A stretch of 64,000 nucleotides of DNA from Cymbomonas tetramitiformis (lineage: Eukaryota; Chlorophyta; Pyramimonadophyceae; Pyramimonadales; Pyramimonadaceae): contig LGRX02028911.1 of the NCBI GenBank assembly GCA_001247695.2, forward strand, positions 36,398 through 100,397, given 5' to 3'. The stretch's first letter is position 1, and each line of letters starts with the position of its first letter. The notes under the pieces were generated by a model, which ran no database searches, was not told the DNA's origin, and saw only the letters and a list, made by a program, of their open reading frames with translations. This document shows, piece after piece, positions 41,430-50,589 of this stretch. The position numbers and the translations under genes are program-made.

Positions 41430-42510
41430 GTAAGTAACTTGAAGCCTTGAGCTTCAACTTACTGAAAGGTATGTATCTTGGCAGTATGTGTGCCAAGTTT
41501 CGTGCTCTAGGACGCACGGGAAGCCCTCGGCTGTTTGGCATCTTTGGGTTTGGGTGTCACGTTCGAACCCAAACCCAAAACATCTGCCTTAGAAATAGAT
41601 TGCGCGTTTCGCGCACAAGTAACTTGAAGCCTTGAGCTTCTGGTAACTTAAATATATGTACCATGGCAGTATTCGTGCCAAGTTTCGTGCTCTAGGACGC
41701 ACGGGAAGCCCTCGGCTGTTTGGCATCTTTGGGTTTGGGTGTCACGTTCGAACCCAAACCCAAAACATCTGCCTTAGAAATAAATTGCGCGTTTCGCGCA
41801 CAAGTAACTTGAAGCCTTGAGCTTCTGGTAACTTAAATATATGTATCTTGGCAGTATTCGTGCCGAGTTGCGTGCTCTAGGACGCACGGGAAGCCCTCGG
41901 CTGTTTGGCATCTTTGGGTTTGGGTGTCACGTTCGAACCCAAACCCAAAACATCTGCCTTAGAAATAAATTGCGCGTTTCGCGCACAAGTAACTTGAAGC
42001 CTTGAGCTTCTGGTAACTTAAATATATGTACCATGGCAGTATTCGTGCCAAGTTTCGTGCGTTAGGACGCACGGGAAGCCCTCGGCTGTTTGGCATCTTT
42101 GGGTTTGGGTGTCACGTTCGAACCCAAACCCAAAACATCTGCCTTAGAAATAGATTGCGCGTTTCGCGCACAAGTAACTTGAAGCCTTGAGCTTCTGGTA
42201 ACTTAAATATATGTACCATGGTAGTATTCATGCCAAGTTTCGTGCGTCTAGGACGCACGGGAAGCCCTCGGCTGTTTGGCATCTTTGGGTTTGGGTGTCA
42301 CGTTCGAACCCAAACCCAAAACATCTGCCTTAGAAATAATTGCGCGTTTCGCGCACAAGTAACTTGAAGCCTTGAGCTTCTGGTAACTTAAATATATGTA
42401 CCATGGTAGTATTCGTGCCAAGTTTCGTGCGTTAGGACGCACGGGAAGCCCTCGGCTGTTTGGCATCTTTGGGTTTGGGTGTCACGTTCGAACCCAAACC
42501 CAAAGGCAAA
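41430..42510. repeat. 185-bp satellite, six copies
   Basis: The marker AAGCCCTCGGCTG occurs at 41521, 41706, 41891, 42076, 42262 and 42446 (spacings 185, 185, 185, 186, 184). Each unit carries three hairpin-capable segments: TGCGCGTTTCGCGCA, GAAGCCTTGAGCTTC and a 12-bp inverted pair TTTGGGTTTGGG ... CCCAAACCCAAA. The loop of the last includes GTTCGAACCC, which matches a Pol III B-box, though no tRNA fold is present. Confidence 0.92.
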
Positions 42511-42765
42511 GGCATAGGACCGTTTCGTAGATTCTGTCCCGATGCCTTTGCAACCTCGCTTGCTAACTCATATTACAATGAATATTCAACATTCAAGCGT
42601 TGGAGACCCCACGCCAACGGGAAGCGCTCGGCTGATTTGTTATTTGGGTATGCGCACCCAAATGACAAAAAACGCATTTTTGAAACTCGTTAGGTTCAAA
42701 GATGCGTGGCCGATGCCTTCGTGCTTATGTGTGTTAATCCATATGAAATATTCCATGGAATAAAT

Positions 42766-43027
42766 CAAGGTTGGGTTTGCGCGGAGTCGGAAATTGCAAA
42801 AACCTTTCAAAATCTAGATCTCGAGATATAAGCAATTTAAGTATGTCCTTAAGTATGGTAAAGTATGGGAGGCGGCCGGGCGGTAACAGCCATAATTTTT
42901 TCATACCTTGCCCAATTTGCCCCCCGAAGTTCGCAATATGATTACACTGCTTTGATCGACATGTTTATCAAATAAAATATTTTTGAAAAGTTTTTGCATT
43001 TTTCGACTCCGCGCAAACCCAACCTTG
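42766..43027. mobile_element. nested MITE with about 46-bp TIRs
   Basis: CAAGGTTGGGTTTGCGCGGA at 42766 and its inverse ending 43027 pair over about 46 bp with few mismatches. AAAT flanks both ends, possibly a 4-bp duplication. It lies within the foldback-like element. Confidence 0.6.
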
Positions 43028-43101
43028 AAATGTGAATATCCCGCACAAACGGGAAGCGCTCGGCCGTTTTATAAAATTAGGGTGCACCCAAAATACAAAA
43101 C

Positions 43102-43133
43102 GCATCTTTGAAACTCGGAAGTTTCAAAGATGC
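43102..43133. other. perfect 14-bp-stem hairpin
   Basis: GCATCTTTGAAACT, loop CGGA, then its exact reverse complement. Confidence 0.7.
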
Positions 43134-44132
43134 TTGCCGGTCGCGTGCAGCGGTAAAAGGCAAGCCAAAGGGTTTAGGATATAGAAGAAGTACAGGGGCC
43201 TTTTTTTCAAGCAGAACACGCCGTGAGTGTCTATTACAACGGCGCCCACCATTATCACAAGCGAGACAAACCTTCTTAAAGCTTTTTGGAGGCTTCCTCA
43301 TGATGGCACCAGCGGGAACGAGAGCGTTTGACCTGTGTGCACATTATTTGAACACGAGTCGTGAAAAGGACCACCGGTCATAGCCGGATGACATCAATAA
43401 GAAAACTTATTCTAAATTCATCATGAAAACGGGTTATTCTAAAATCATGAAAACTTATTCTATATTAATTATTTTTCCCTTACACGGGACACACATGGGC
43501 TATGTTGGCCGTGTGCGTGTCGTCGAGAATCAAATTGAGTCGCATATATGCCATCCATAACGTGAGCTTGAGAGCAAGCTAGATACATCTTCAATAAAAG
43601 TCGGAGATTCGTATATAACGTGGATATATGTGATGCCAGTGAGGCATTGTCGAGTGTTTAATGGGTCATTTAGAGAGTCTATTAACTATTTTTTCATGAC
43701 GTGTACCACACCTTGGTCGATTAAGAGTACCAACCACAACCAAAGCTTAGGGTGGGTTAACCCACCGTAACTTCGACCTCTTACGGTTGGTTAACCCACC
43801 AGTGTGAGAATAGGCAAAACACATGACAGATCCGTAAGATATTTGGGAGGCGCGCCCTGAAAGTACAAGACATGAATTGAAGCCCAGTGGAGGCTGTTCT
43901 AGCTTGAAGTGATTATTTGGAAGAGCTTTGTCTCACCCTGTTAAAATATTGGTAATCTTTCCTGACATAAAGATATTGCGATTGCCCGATTGTAGCCTTG
44001 TTTAAAGTCACTTATTCATATCGATCGATCATACATAGTTAAAGTCCCGTGATTGGCCAGATCGATTAATCGATACTCGGATCGATTAATCGCGATCTTC
44101 GATATTACCCAAATACTGGAGTCGACTAGATA

Positions 44133-44378
44133 TTTAGAGCGTTGCCTGATGTGTCCCGTGACAGTGACTTGCTTGCCTGGTGGAAAGTCCATAGCAAGGA
44201 CTTCCCGAACTTAGGTAGGATGGCGCGCCAGTTTCTAGTAGCCGTGCCGCCTGCTACCACGGCAGGTGTAGAGCGCGCCTTCTCTAAGGTAGGAGGGGCC
44301 ATGCATTCTGACTTAAGGAAATGCTTGAGTGAAGGCACAATTAAGCGTTCCATGATGTCATGCCTCATCACTGTTTAA
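44133..44378 (+). pseudogene. hAT transposase C-terminal dimerisation domain (remnant)
   Basis: Short frame with the signature of the hAT dimerisation region: DLLAWWKVHSKDFPNLGRMA, LVAVPPATTAGVERAFSKVG and DLRKCLSEGTIKRSMM. It ends at a natural stop at 44376-44378. The frame is closed upstream by TAG at 44127-44129 and no N-terminal BED or catalytic part is present, so only the last exon or a fragment remains. A palindromic MITE begins 8 bp after the stop. Confidence 0.8.
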
Positions 44379-44385
44379 TTTTTCC

Positions 44386-44621
44386 GGGAGCAAATTTTGA
44401 TTGTTTCCGGAACAATTAACTTTTGATTTTCCCCGTAACAATGAAATTTGGCTACGGACACGCATATTTAGGGTGTAGTGAGAGTTTATGGGGTTTATCC
44501 AGTAGCCAGACACCCTAAAAACCTAACACTAAACCCTACATATGCTTTCCAGCGGCCAAAATTCATTGTCACGGGGAAAATCAAAAGTTGATTGTTCCGG
44601 AAACAATCAAAATTTGCTCCC
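44386..44621. mobile_element. palindromic MITE-like element, 236 bp
   Basis: GGGAGCAAATTTTGATTG at 44386 is mirrored by CAATCAAAATTTGCTCCC ending 44621; arms of about 73 bp pair with few mismatches (both carry TTCCGGAACAAT and CTTTTGATTTTCCCCG). The centre contains degenerate CCCTAAA/TTTAGGG words. Confidence 0.7.
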
Positions 44622-44782
44622 AGAATAATATAGTTCCTAGACATATATATTGTTTGTATTTTATTTATTTTCCATTGCCCTTGTTTTTATGCCGCCTTTC
44701 CTGTGATATGCACTCAAGCCAAATTGATATATCATTATATCGATCGGTGCAAAATAGTGTTCACTTATTGTTATTATTTATG

Positions 44783-45075
44783 GGATAAGTCTACATCGGA
44801 GGCCGACATTTGATTTTAATCTACATCGGGGGCCGACATCTCATTGTATGCAATCTACATCGGGGCAGACACTTCATTTCAATCCACATCGGGGGGTGAC
44901 AGCTTATTTTAATCCAGATCGGGGGCAGACATCTAATTTTAATCCACATCAGGGGTCGACATTTGATTTCAATCCACATCGGGGGCAGACAGGCCTACTG
45001 TACGTAAAGGGTGCACATCGGGTATACAGTAGACATCTCATTTCAATCCACCATGGGGGTTGACATTTCATAGCA
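44783..45075. repeat. left terminal array of 30-bp repeats
   Basis: About nine copies of a unit close to ATCTACATCGGGGGCCGACATC(N)8, spaced 29-34 bp. Confidence 0.85.
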
Positions 45076-45112
45076 TGCGTAGACGCACTTACATCTGACG
45101 CCTAACTTGTGA

Positions 45113-46084
45113 ATGCCAATGAAACCGCATTATTTCATGCGGGAAACACGCAGCAATGCTAAAAGACCACCCCCAGATCCACTTCCAACAAAACAGCAGC
45201 CGAAACGCGCTGCGAGATCCACTGCTGCCCGCGAGGTGGAAGAGGAGGTGCGGCCGGCCGCGACTGCTGGCACACCTGACCTAGACGGCCCAGATTTAGA
45301 CAACAATCTTTTGAAGCTTGCGGGTTGCCTGCCTAACGTTTTACAGCTGGCGCAAATAATGGACTTCTTAACCGCGCATTCAGCGGCGTTCCTGATCCCT
45401 AGGGATATATTATTTCATCCAGAACATGGCTTTGGTATCTTTGGGCGCACTGGCAGTCGCACTCGCCCCTCCCTCACAATTCAGAGCTTCCAACTTGGCG
45501 AAGATGTCGCGACATTATATGAAACTTTGCTTCTTTTGCTGCGGAGGCCATGGAGAAGGCACTCACCATCACGAGCGGAATCTCCCGTTTACTGCAATTG
45601 ACAAGGTGGTTGCCAGGGTTGCCTCCACGGTGACACCCGGGGTTCGCTACATTCGCACGCTCAGAGCTGGTGAGCCGGCGCAGTGTGATTGCGGAGTCAC
45701 GGCATTGTCAGGCATGCCTTGTCACCATAAGTTTGCGCATGCGCGGGTGACGGGAAGGAAGTGGGAGGACTATACGTGCACCCCTTGAAGACCACCGCTC
45801 AGTGGAAGATGCAGTATCCTGCGCATATGGGGTTCTCTCCGGTGCCAAACTTACTGGATTGTGAAGCGCACCCTGCTTATGACCCAGACTTGCTGCTCCC
45901 ACCTGTGGCGGCAAAGAGGAAGGGCCGCCCAAAGCTGCAGAAGTGCAAGCTGGGGATCTTGGAGAGGATCGATTCCAAGAAGGCATCCAAATGCAGCAAT
46001 TGCGGTAAAGCAGGACACCACAGTGATAAGTGTAATATAATCCCGCCTTTCCAACTTTGTGCACTTATTAAGTTCAATTGCTAA
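45113..46084 (+). pseudogene. MuDR-type transposase C-terminal fragment with SWIM zinc finger
   Basis: Three overlapping frames together give the C-terminal half of a MULE transposase. Frame 1 (45113-about 45540) is an unrecognised N region with RETRSNAKRPPP. Frame 2 (to 45788) has the SWIM zinc finger CDCGVTALSGMPCHHKFAHA, typical of MuDR proteins. Frame 3 (about 45765-46084) has GRPKLQKCK and a CCHC knuckle CSNCGKAGHHSDKC. Two 1-nt frame changes (near 45540-45600 and near 45770) and the missing DDE catalytic domain show it is inactive. Confidence 0.8.
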
Positions 46085-46184
46085 GTGCTGTTAAGTGTTG
46101 TGAAGTGCTGAAAAACTTCAGACTAAACTAGTGAAAAGTTGAATTCAGTGCTGAGTGCTGATAAGTTAATGCCAATGAAATTAA

Positions 46185-46401
46185 TGGCAGATATATGGTT
46201 CGTCGGTAATATAATTATATCTAACTGAGAGATAAACCCTGAGTTAAGGGTTACGGAATCAGAACGGTGAAAGTGTGATAGATAAATCAGAGTCATACAT
46301 AAATACCTAACGGGTGTTTCCCGTCTACTGGTGACGGTCACCCAGCCTACCATAGGAAGTGACATGTGACAGTTTTGAGTGTCACAGTGTCAGATCCAGC
46401 A
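46185..46401 (-). repeat. 3' LTR of element D
   Basis: Pairs with 49341-49549. Contains an inverted pair GACTACTGG-like core: CTACTGGTGACGGTCACCCAG, whose centre GGTGACGGTCACC is palindromic. Confidence 0.9.
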
Positions 46402-46655
46402 CACCACCTAGGGTGGTGACCGTAGCTAGTAGCGAAACGAAGTAACAAACTCCCTACTCAACTTCAGGAGGAAACTGTAGCACAACTGGGGGCCTGTACT
46501 CTTGGTCAGGGCGGTCCCAGTTCACAGCAAAGATTGTCAGGTACTGATGTTAATTTTGCCAAAACCCTAAACACAGCTCAAATTCAGAGAGCTCTTCTGC
46601 GCATCTAGGAAGTCACACTATAGTTAACCTCTAGGCAGGCACGTTGTGATCAATC

Positions 46656-47285
46656 TCAGCCACTAGAGGTCTTCGGAGCTGGCGGTCCGGCTCGGAGCAG
46701 CGTGATTGTGAAGCAGTTGCCGGCCCCCGGGGCCGTTGGTGAATCATTCGTAGAAGAAATTGACGAATCCTCGATCACAGGAGGCTGCACCGCACCGGGG
46801 TGCTGCCAAGTGCTGCCCGACGGTGGGGCCTCGTCATCTGAAGACGATGCCGGCGACAGCGGAGGACCGTCCTCAAACAACTCGGCAGGCGGCGGCGGCC
46901 CGGGATGCCACGGCACCGGAGCCATATAGAGGCCCTGCCGTCTCTGCTCACGCCGGTGGCGACGAGGTGGAATAGCACACGGCATGTCATGAACCATTTC
47001 AGTTGGCGAAGCCTCCGTGGCCGGGACTGCTGAGGCAGTCCACCAAGCACCACCGACCGGTGGACCCGTGCATGTGCGTGCACCGGCACCACCGACACCG
47101 GCAACGGCGTGCGGCGCGGCGGTGGCACAAATTACAAAGAGTGCGCACACCAAGGAGGAAGTGAGGAGAGACCTCGCGAACCTCGGAACACCGTTCCCGC
47201 AGCCGTACCGTGGCCGCGGCAGTGCCACCGGGTCGTCCTCGTCGTCATCGTCGCTCGTGGCGTAAGTCGCGGGCTTGTAGTCCAT
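46656..47285 (-). CDS. element D ORF2, putative membrane protein
   Basis: ATG at 47285-47283 overlaps the gag stop by one nucleotide (TGATG), a layout that suits termination-reinitiation. The product is 209 residues: an acidic N part (ATSDDDDEDD), one hydrophobic segment of about 22 residues at roughly 38-60 (SLLTSSLVCALFVICATAAP) that could span a membrane or serve as a signal anchor, then a basic patch (PPRRHRREQRRQ) and a Pro/Ser-rich acidic tail. No family recognised. A longer frame starting at 47432 overlaps gag and is less likely to be the true start. Confidence 0.5.
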   Translation of the reverse strand: MDYKPATYATSDDDDEDDPVALPRPRYGCGNGVPRFARSLLTSSLVCALFVICATAAPHAVAGVGGAGARTCTGPPVGGAWWTASAVPATEASPTEMVHDMPCAIPPRRHRREQRRQGLYMAPVPWHPGPPPPAELFEDGPPLSPASSSDDEAPPSGSTWQHPGAVQPPVIEDSSISSTNDSPTAPGAGNCFTITLLRAGPPAPKTSSG

Positions 47286-48958
47286 CACGCGTTCCGGCCC
47301 CTCGCAACCGCGGAGAGCAAATGCATGCTCGGGGCCGGCTCGTCGGGCACCAATGCAACCCCCGTGCTCCCAATGAAATCGGCGAACGTGCGGGTGACGG
47401 GAGGGCAGAAGGGGTTCGGCGGACCGGTCCACGCTCCCCCGGACCCAACCGACGCGGGCGGGGAGTGCGCGGGCGGTTCCGACACCACCGGCAAGTCGGC
47501 AGTGAAGGTGTTGACGTTGAATGTCGAATCCCCCGCCGCGCGCGCCAACTCGGAGAACTCGGTGACGGCGGACACGAGGGCCTCACCGTCCTCCTCGCAG
47601 AAAGAGCACGCGGAGAGGTCGGCGAAGATGTCCGGCTTCTTGCCCGCGAGCATGCAAAGGGCGTCGAACTCCTCGGCGTCGTCGTGGTCGATGGCATGCT
47701 GAAATTTTGCGGCCAACACCGAGTTCTCGGCCTCCTCAGCGAAAGCGTAGGCCGAGAGCCCGGTCCGGCCCCCGTTCGGGCAGTCCCGATGCCAATGCCG
47801 CGCCTTGCCCTTCGCGCACACCTGATTTTGGCAGTACGGCACGGTCGCACCGGTGTCGCGATGGAATGCTACCTTCTTGGAGATGGACTGCGACCAATTC
47901 CCCCCCTTGGGGAGGGGCGAGGCCGCGAAACGCGTCTTAATGCGGCGGTCCGGCTTGTCCGCGCGAGGAGTAAATCCCCGCGGAGCCGGTCCGGACTCGG
48001 CGGTGTCGAGGAATGCGGCCAATTGACGCTTCAAGTCGAGGACCATCGTCCTCAAGTCCGCGAGCTCACCGGGTCCACCGGAGTCATCGGCGGCCCCCTC
48101 CATGAAATGCGTACCGTGGGAGTAGCGGTGCGCGGACGCCGTGGCGGTGCCCGCCCGCACGTGCTCGGAGTAGCATTCACGCACCCATTGTTGAATCGTG
48201 AGGAGGTCGTGAGCGGCTCGTTGATCGTGGAGGAGCAACCGTGACACCACCGGTTGGTAGAAGACGGTGTCGAGGGACTTGATGAACAGCGCCTTCACGT
48301 CCTCATCGTGGAGAGTCGCCCGCGTTCTCGCAGCCTTCAGAGCGGCGTTGAAGTCGCCGATCCTGTCATGCGGATCCACGCCCGCAGAGATGCGGATGCT
48401 CAACATGTCCGCTTGACCCTGAAAGGGGTCACCCGCCGGGATCATGCGGCGGGCAAACTCAAGCAGCACCCGCTTACCGTCATTCGGGAACGTGGAGTGC
48501 GAGGAGTCCATCCAGTCCGCCGCTGGCGACGCGGGGTCAACCATGAGCTCGAGCGTGGAGAACAATAAGGCGTTGGCCTCCACGCGGACGGGGAGGGTAG
48601 CATCGTCCAGTAGGAAAAGGGGTGCGGAACCAATGTCCTCCGTGACAAATGCTGTCTGCAGCGCAGAGACCATCCTGGCGAAGAGCGCGGACGCGTGGCA
48701 CTCAGTCCCGGAAAATCGCCCGTTCTTGTCCTCGAATAACTTTTGGCGAACGGACTTGGAGACCTTCATGTCGAAGTGCTCCCGTTGAATCGTACGCACC
48801 GAGGCCAGGAACGCAGCACCCGCCGAATTGGCAGCTGGCTGAGCTGCCGGCGGTGTGGCTGGAGTGTTGGCGTGTCTCGCAGCTGCTGAATCAAAAATCG
48901 TGGCTAGTGCGCGTCGGCGATTCGCCATGCTAGCGGTGGCTCGAGTAGAAGCAACCAT
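47285..48958 (-). CDS. element D Gag
   Basis: 557-residue frame, start chosen at ATG 48958 (MVASTRATAS) because it matches the start of Gag C; the frame itself is open to 49138. Helical capsid-like region (FDMKVSKSVRQKL, DAKRVLLEFARRM-type helices), then a Cys-His motif C-x4-C-x8-HWHRDCPNGG and an acidic C-terminal part with SACSFCEEDGEALV. It packages element RNA. The frame is intact, unlike Gag in A, B and C, and has no intron at the site where C carries an introner-like element. Confidence 0.85.
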   Translation of the reverse strand: MVASTRATASMANRRRALATIFDSAAARHANTPATPPAAQPAANSAGAAFLASVRTIQREHFDMKVSKSVRQKLFEDKNGRFSGTECHASALFARMVSALQTAFVTEDIGSAPLFLLDDATLPVRVEANALLFSTLELMVDPASPAADWMDSSHSTFPNDGKRVLLEFARRMIPAGDPFQGQADMLSIRISAGVDPHDRIGDFNAALKAARTRATLHDEDVKALFIKSLDTVFYQPVVSRLLLHDQRAAHDLLTIQQWVRECYSEHVRAGTATASAHRYSHGTHFMEGAADDSGGPGELADLRTMVLDLKRQLAAFLDTAESGPAPRGFTPRADKPDRRIKTRFAASPLPKGGNWSQSISKKVAFHRDTGATVPYCQNQVCAKGKARHWHRDCPNGGRTGLSAYAFAEEAENSVLAAKFQHAIDHDDAEEFDALCMLAGKKPDIFADLSACSFCEEDGEALVSAVTEFSELARAAGDSTFNVNTFTADLPVVSEPPAHSPPASVGSGGAWTGPPNPFCPPVTRTFADFIGSTGVALVPDEPAPSMHLLSAVARGRNA

Positions 48959-49340
48959 CTTAAGAAGGACTGAAGGGGCGGAGTGAGGCAATGGAACGTG
49001 AGATGTGCGGCAGTTTCGGGCGGCCAAGAAACGCGTGGGTCGCCGATACGGCAGCCGTGAGAGATCAAATAATTCCGGGAAGTCGTGTGGTAGCGGCGGC
49101 CAATACGCAACGGTGTGGGATCCAACCAGAAAACGCAAACCAATCCAACGTTAAGACCCGTAGAAAATCTCTCTCCAACCGGTGCGGCGTGCCGTAAATC
49201 AACCCATAAAATTTAGGCCATACCCGTGACTGCCGGCACTCTCACGCGTGGAGCACCTCACTCCATCCCAGGCGTCCGAGCTTAGCCACTCATGGTGGCA
49301 ATCTCGCAGTGGCTAAACAAAGCGCAAGTGGGGCCAAACC

Positions 49341-49549
49341 TGGCAGATATATGGTTCGTCGGTAATATATAACTGAGAGATAAACCCTGAGTTAAGGGTT
49401 ACGGAATCAGAACGGTAAAAGTGTGATAGATAAATCAGAGGCATACATAAATACCTAACGGGTGTTTCCCGTCTACTGGTGACGGTCACCCAGCCTACCA
49501 TAGGAAGTGACATGTGACAGTTTTGAGTGTCACAGTGCCAGATCCAGCA
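49341..49549 (-). repeat. 5' LTR of element D
   Basis: Pairs with 46185-46401; outer flank ATTAA. Confidence 0.9.
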
Positions 49550-49996
49550 ATTAAAGCATTCTAACATGAAATAATGCATGCTCACAATTGACATCACTCA
49601 TCATTAAGTGATGCATTTTCACACGGAATATTAATGAACGAATGCTTACGATTGGCGTCACTCATCAGCAATTGATGCATTTGAAAGTACATGATGTAAT
49701 GCATGGGTGCTAGGACATTATGATGAGCATCATCCGGGTTTTTTCGACCCGCATAGCCTACGTAGATTTGTGGGTTTTAGACAGATGCTGTAAATATGCC
49801 TACTATCACTCCGGGTTATGTAAATTTACAACAGAATATAGCTTATGTAAATTTGCCACATTCAAGACATATTTGATATATATGTGGGAAGTAGGCACCC
49901 TTAACATTTCTTTTGTAGTTGAGACAGATGCCGAATGTATATGCAATATATGCGCCCCCCGTAAACATATGAACTATGACTTCACATCCCGTAAGT

Positions 49997-50218
49997 ATGC
50001 AGCAAATTTGCACCTACAGCAAATATGCAGCAAATTTGCACCTACAGCAAATATGCAGCAAATTTGCACCTACAGCAAATATGCAGCAAATTTGCACCTG
50101 CAGCAAACATGCAGCAAATTTGCACCTATAGCAAATATGCAGCAAATTTGCACCTACAGCAAATATGCAGCAAACTTGCACCTGCAGCAAATATGTGGCA
50201 AATTTGCACCTAAAGCAT
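49997..50218. repeat. 28-bp tandem repeat, eight copies
   Basis: Unit ATGCAGCAAATTTGCACCTA (plus 8 nt) at 49997, 50025, 50053, 50081, 50109, 50137, 50165 and 50193. It contains the palindrome GCAAATTTGC. The open frames on both strands here (QQICTYSKYAANLH pattern) come from the repeat. Confidence 0.92.
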
Positions 50219-50289
50219 ATAGGCTGGGCATATGCACTCTTGGCAAAAATACATACATTATGCATAAACTGCAATCATGATGATCTGGG

Positions 50290-50581
50290 ATTGAAATGCA
50301 TACCCCCGATGTGGATTAAAATGAGATGTCTACACCCGCCCGATGTAGATTAAAATGAGATGTCAGCCCCCGATGTAGATTAAAACGACATAATCAATTA
50401 AAATCAAATGTCGCCCCCGACGTAGATTGAAATGAGATGGCTGCCCCGATGTAGATTAAAATGAAGTGTTGTCCCCGATGTAGATTAAAATGAAATTGTC
50501 GCCCCGATGTAGATTAAAATGAGATGTCGGCCCTCGATGTAGATTAAAATCAAATGTCGGTCCCCGATGTAGACTTATCCC
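50290..50581. repeat. right terminal array of 30-bp repeats (inverted relative to the left)
   Basis: Copies of CCCCGATGTAGATTAAAATGA-type units spaced about 30 bp, reverse complement of the left array. Confidence 0.85.
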
Positions 50582-50589
50582 TTATTTAT

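Larger units (their letters stand above)
41052..43477. mobile_element. foldback-like element with 103-bp TIRs and an 11-bp target duplication
   Basis: CCTTACACGGG is present directly at 41041-41051 and 43478-43488. Between them the ends 41052-41154 and about 43375-43477 are inverted repeats (shared TTTTCATGATTTTAGAATAA and TTGATGTCATCCGGCTATGA). A second, 35-bp perfect inverted repeat lies inside (41395-41429 against 43201-43235). The core is a six-copy 185-bp satellite. There is no transposase, so it is non-autonomous; long TIRs and a 9-11-bp duplication suit Mutator-like or Foldback elements. Confidence 0.8.
46185..49549 (-). mobile_element. gag-only LTR retrotransposon D (TR-GAG type)
   Basis: LTRs at 46185-46401 (217 bp) and 49341-49549 (209 bp) begin TG and end CA in the minus sense and differ by a short indel and a few substitutions. 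The 5-bp target duplication ATTAA is at 46180-46184 and 49550-49554. The interior codes on the minus strand only for Gag (48958-47285) and a small second ORF. There is no protease, RT or integrase, so movement must depend on enzymes supplied by another element, as in plant TR-GAG elements. Confidence 0.9.
44783..50581 (+). mobile_element. Mutator-like (MULE) element with repeat-array TIRs
   Basis: Both ends begin GGGATAAGTCTACATCGG and continue as arrays of a 30-bp unit in opposite orientation (44783-45020 and 50290-50581). TTATTTAT flanks both outer ends (44775-44782 and 50582-50589), an 8-bp possible target duplication in AT-rich sequence. The only internal transposon gene is a degraded MULE-type transposase C terminus (45113-46084). 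Element D has inserted downstream of that gene. Confidence 0.7.

Noticed and set aside
41560..42500. GTTCGAACCC in every satellite unit as a tRNA T-arm
   Set aside because: It matches a B-box, but no acceptor, anticodon or D stem can be formed around it; the inverted TTTGGG/CCCAAA pair explains the motif.
44520..44552. Telomere-like CCCTAAA/TTTAGGG words
   Set aside because: Only a few degenerate copies in the loop of a palindromic MITE; no array.
49720..50280. 186-codon plus-strand frame with QQICTYSKYAANLH repeats, and its antisense partner
   Set aside because: Generated by the 28-bp tandem repeat; both strands are open, as expected for such a repeat.
44783..50581. Regularly spaced repeats suggestive of CRISPR
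   Set aside because: Units are tandem without unique spacers, occur as inverted arrays at transposon ends, and the genome is eukaryotic.
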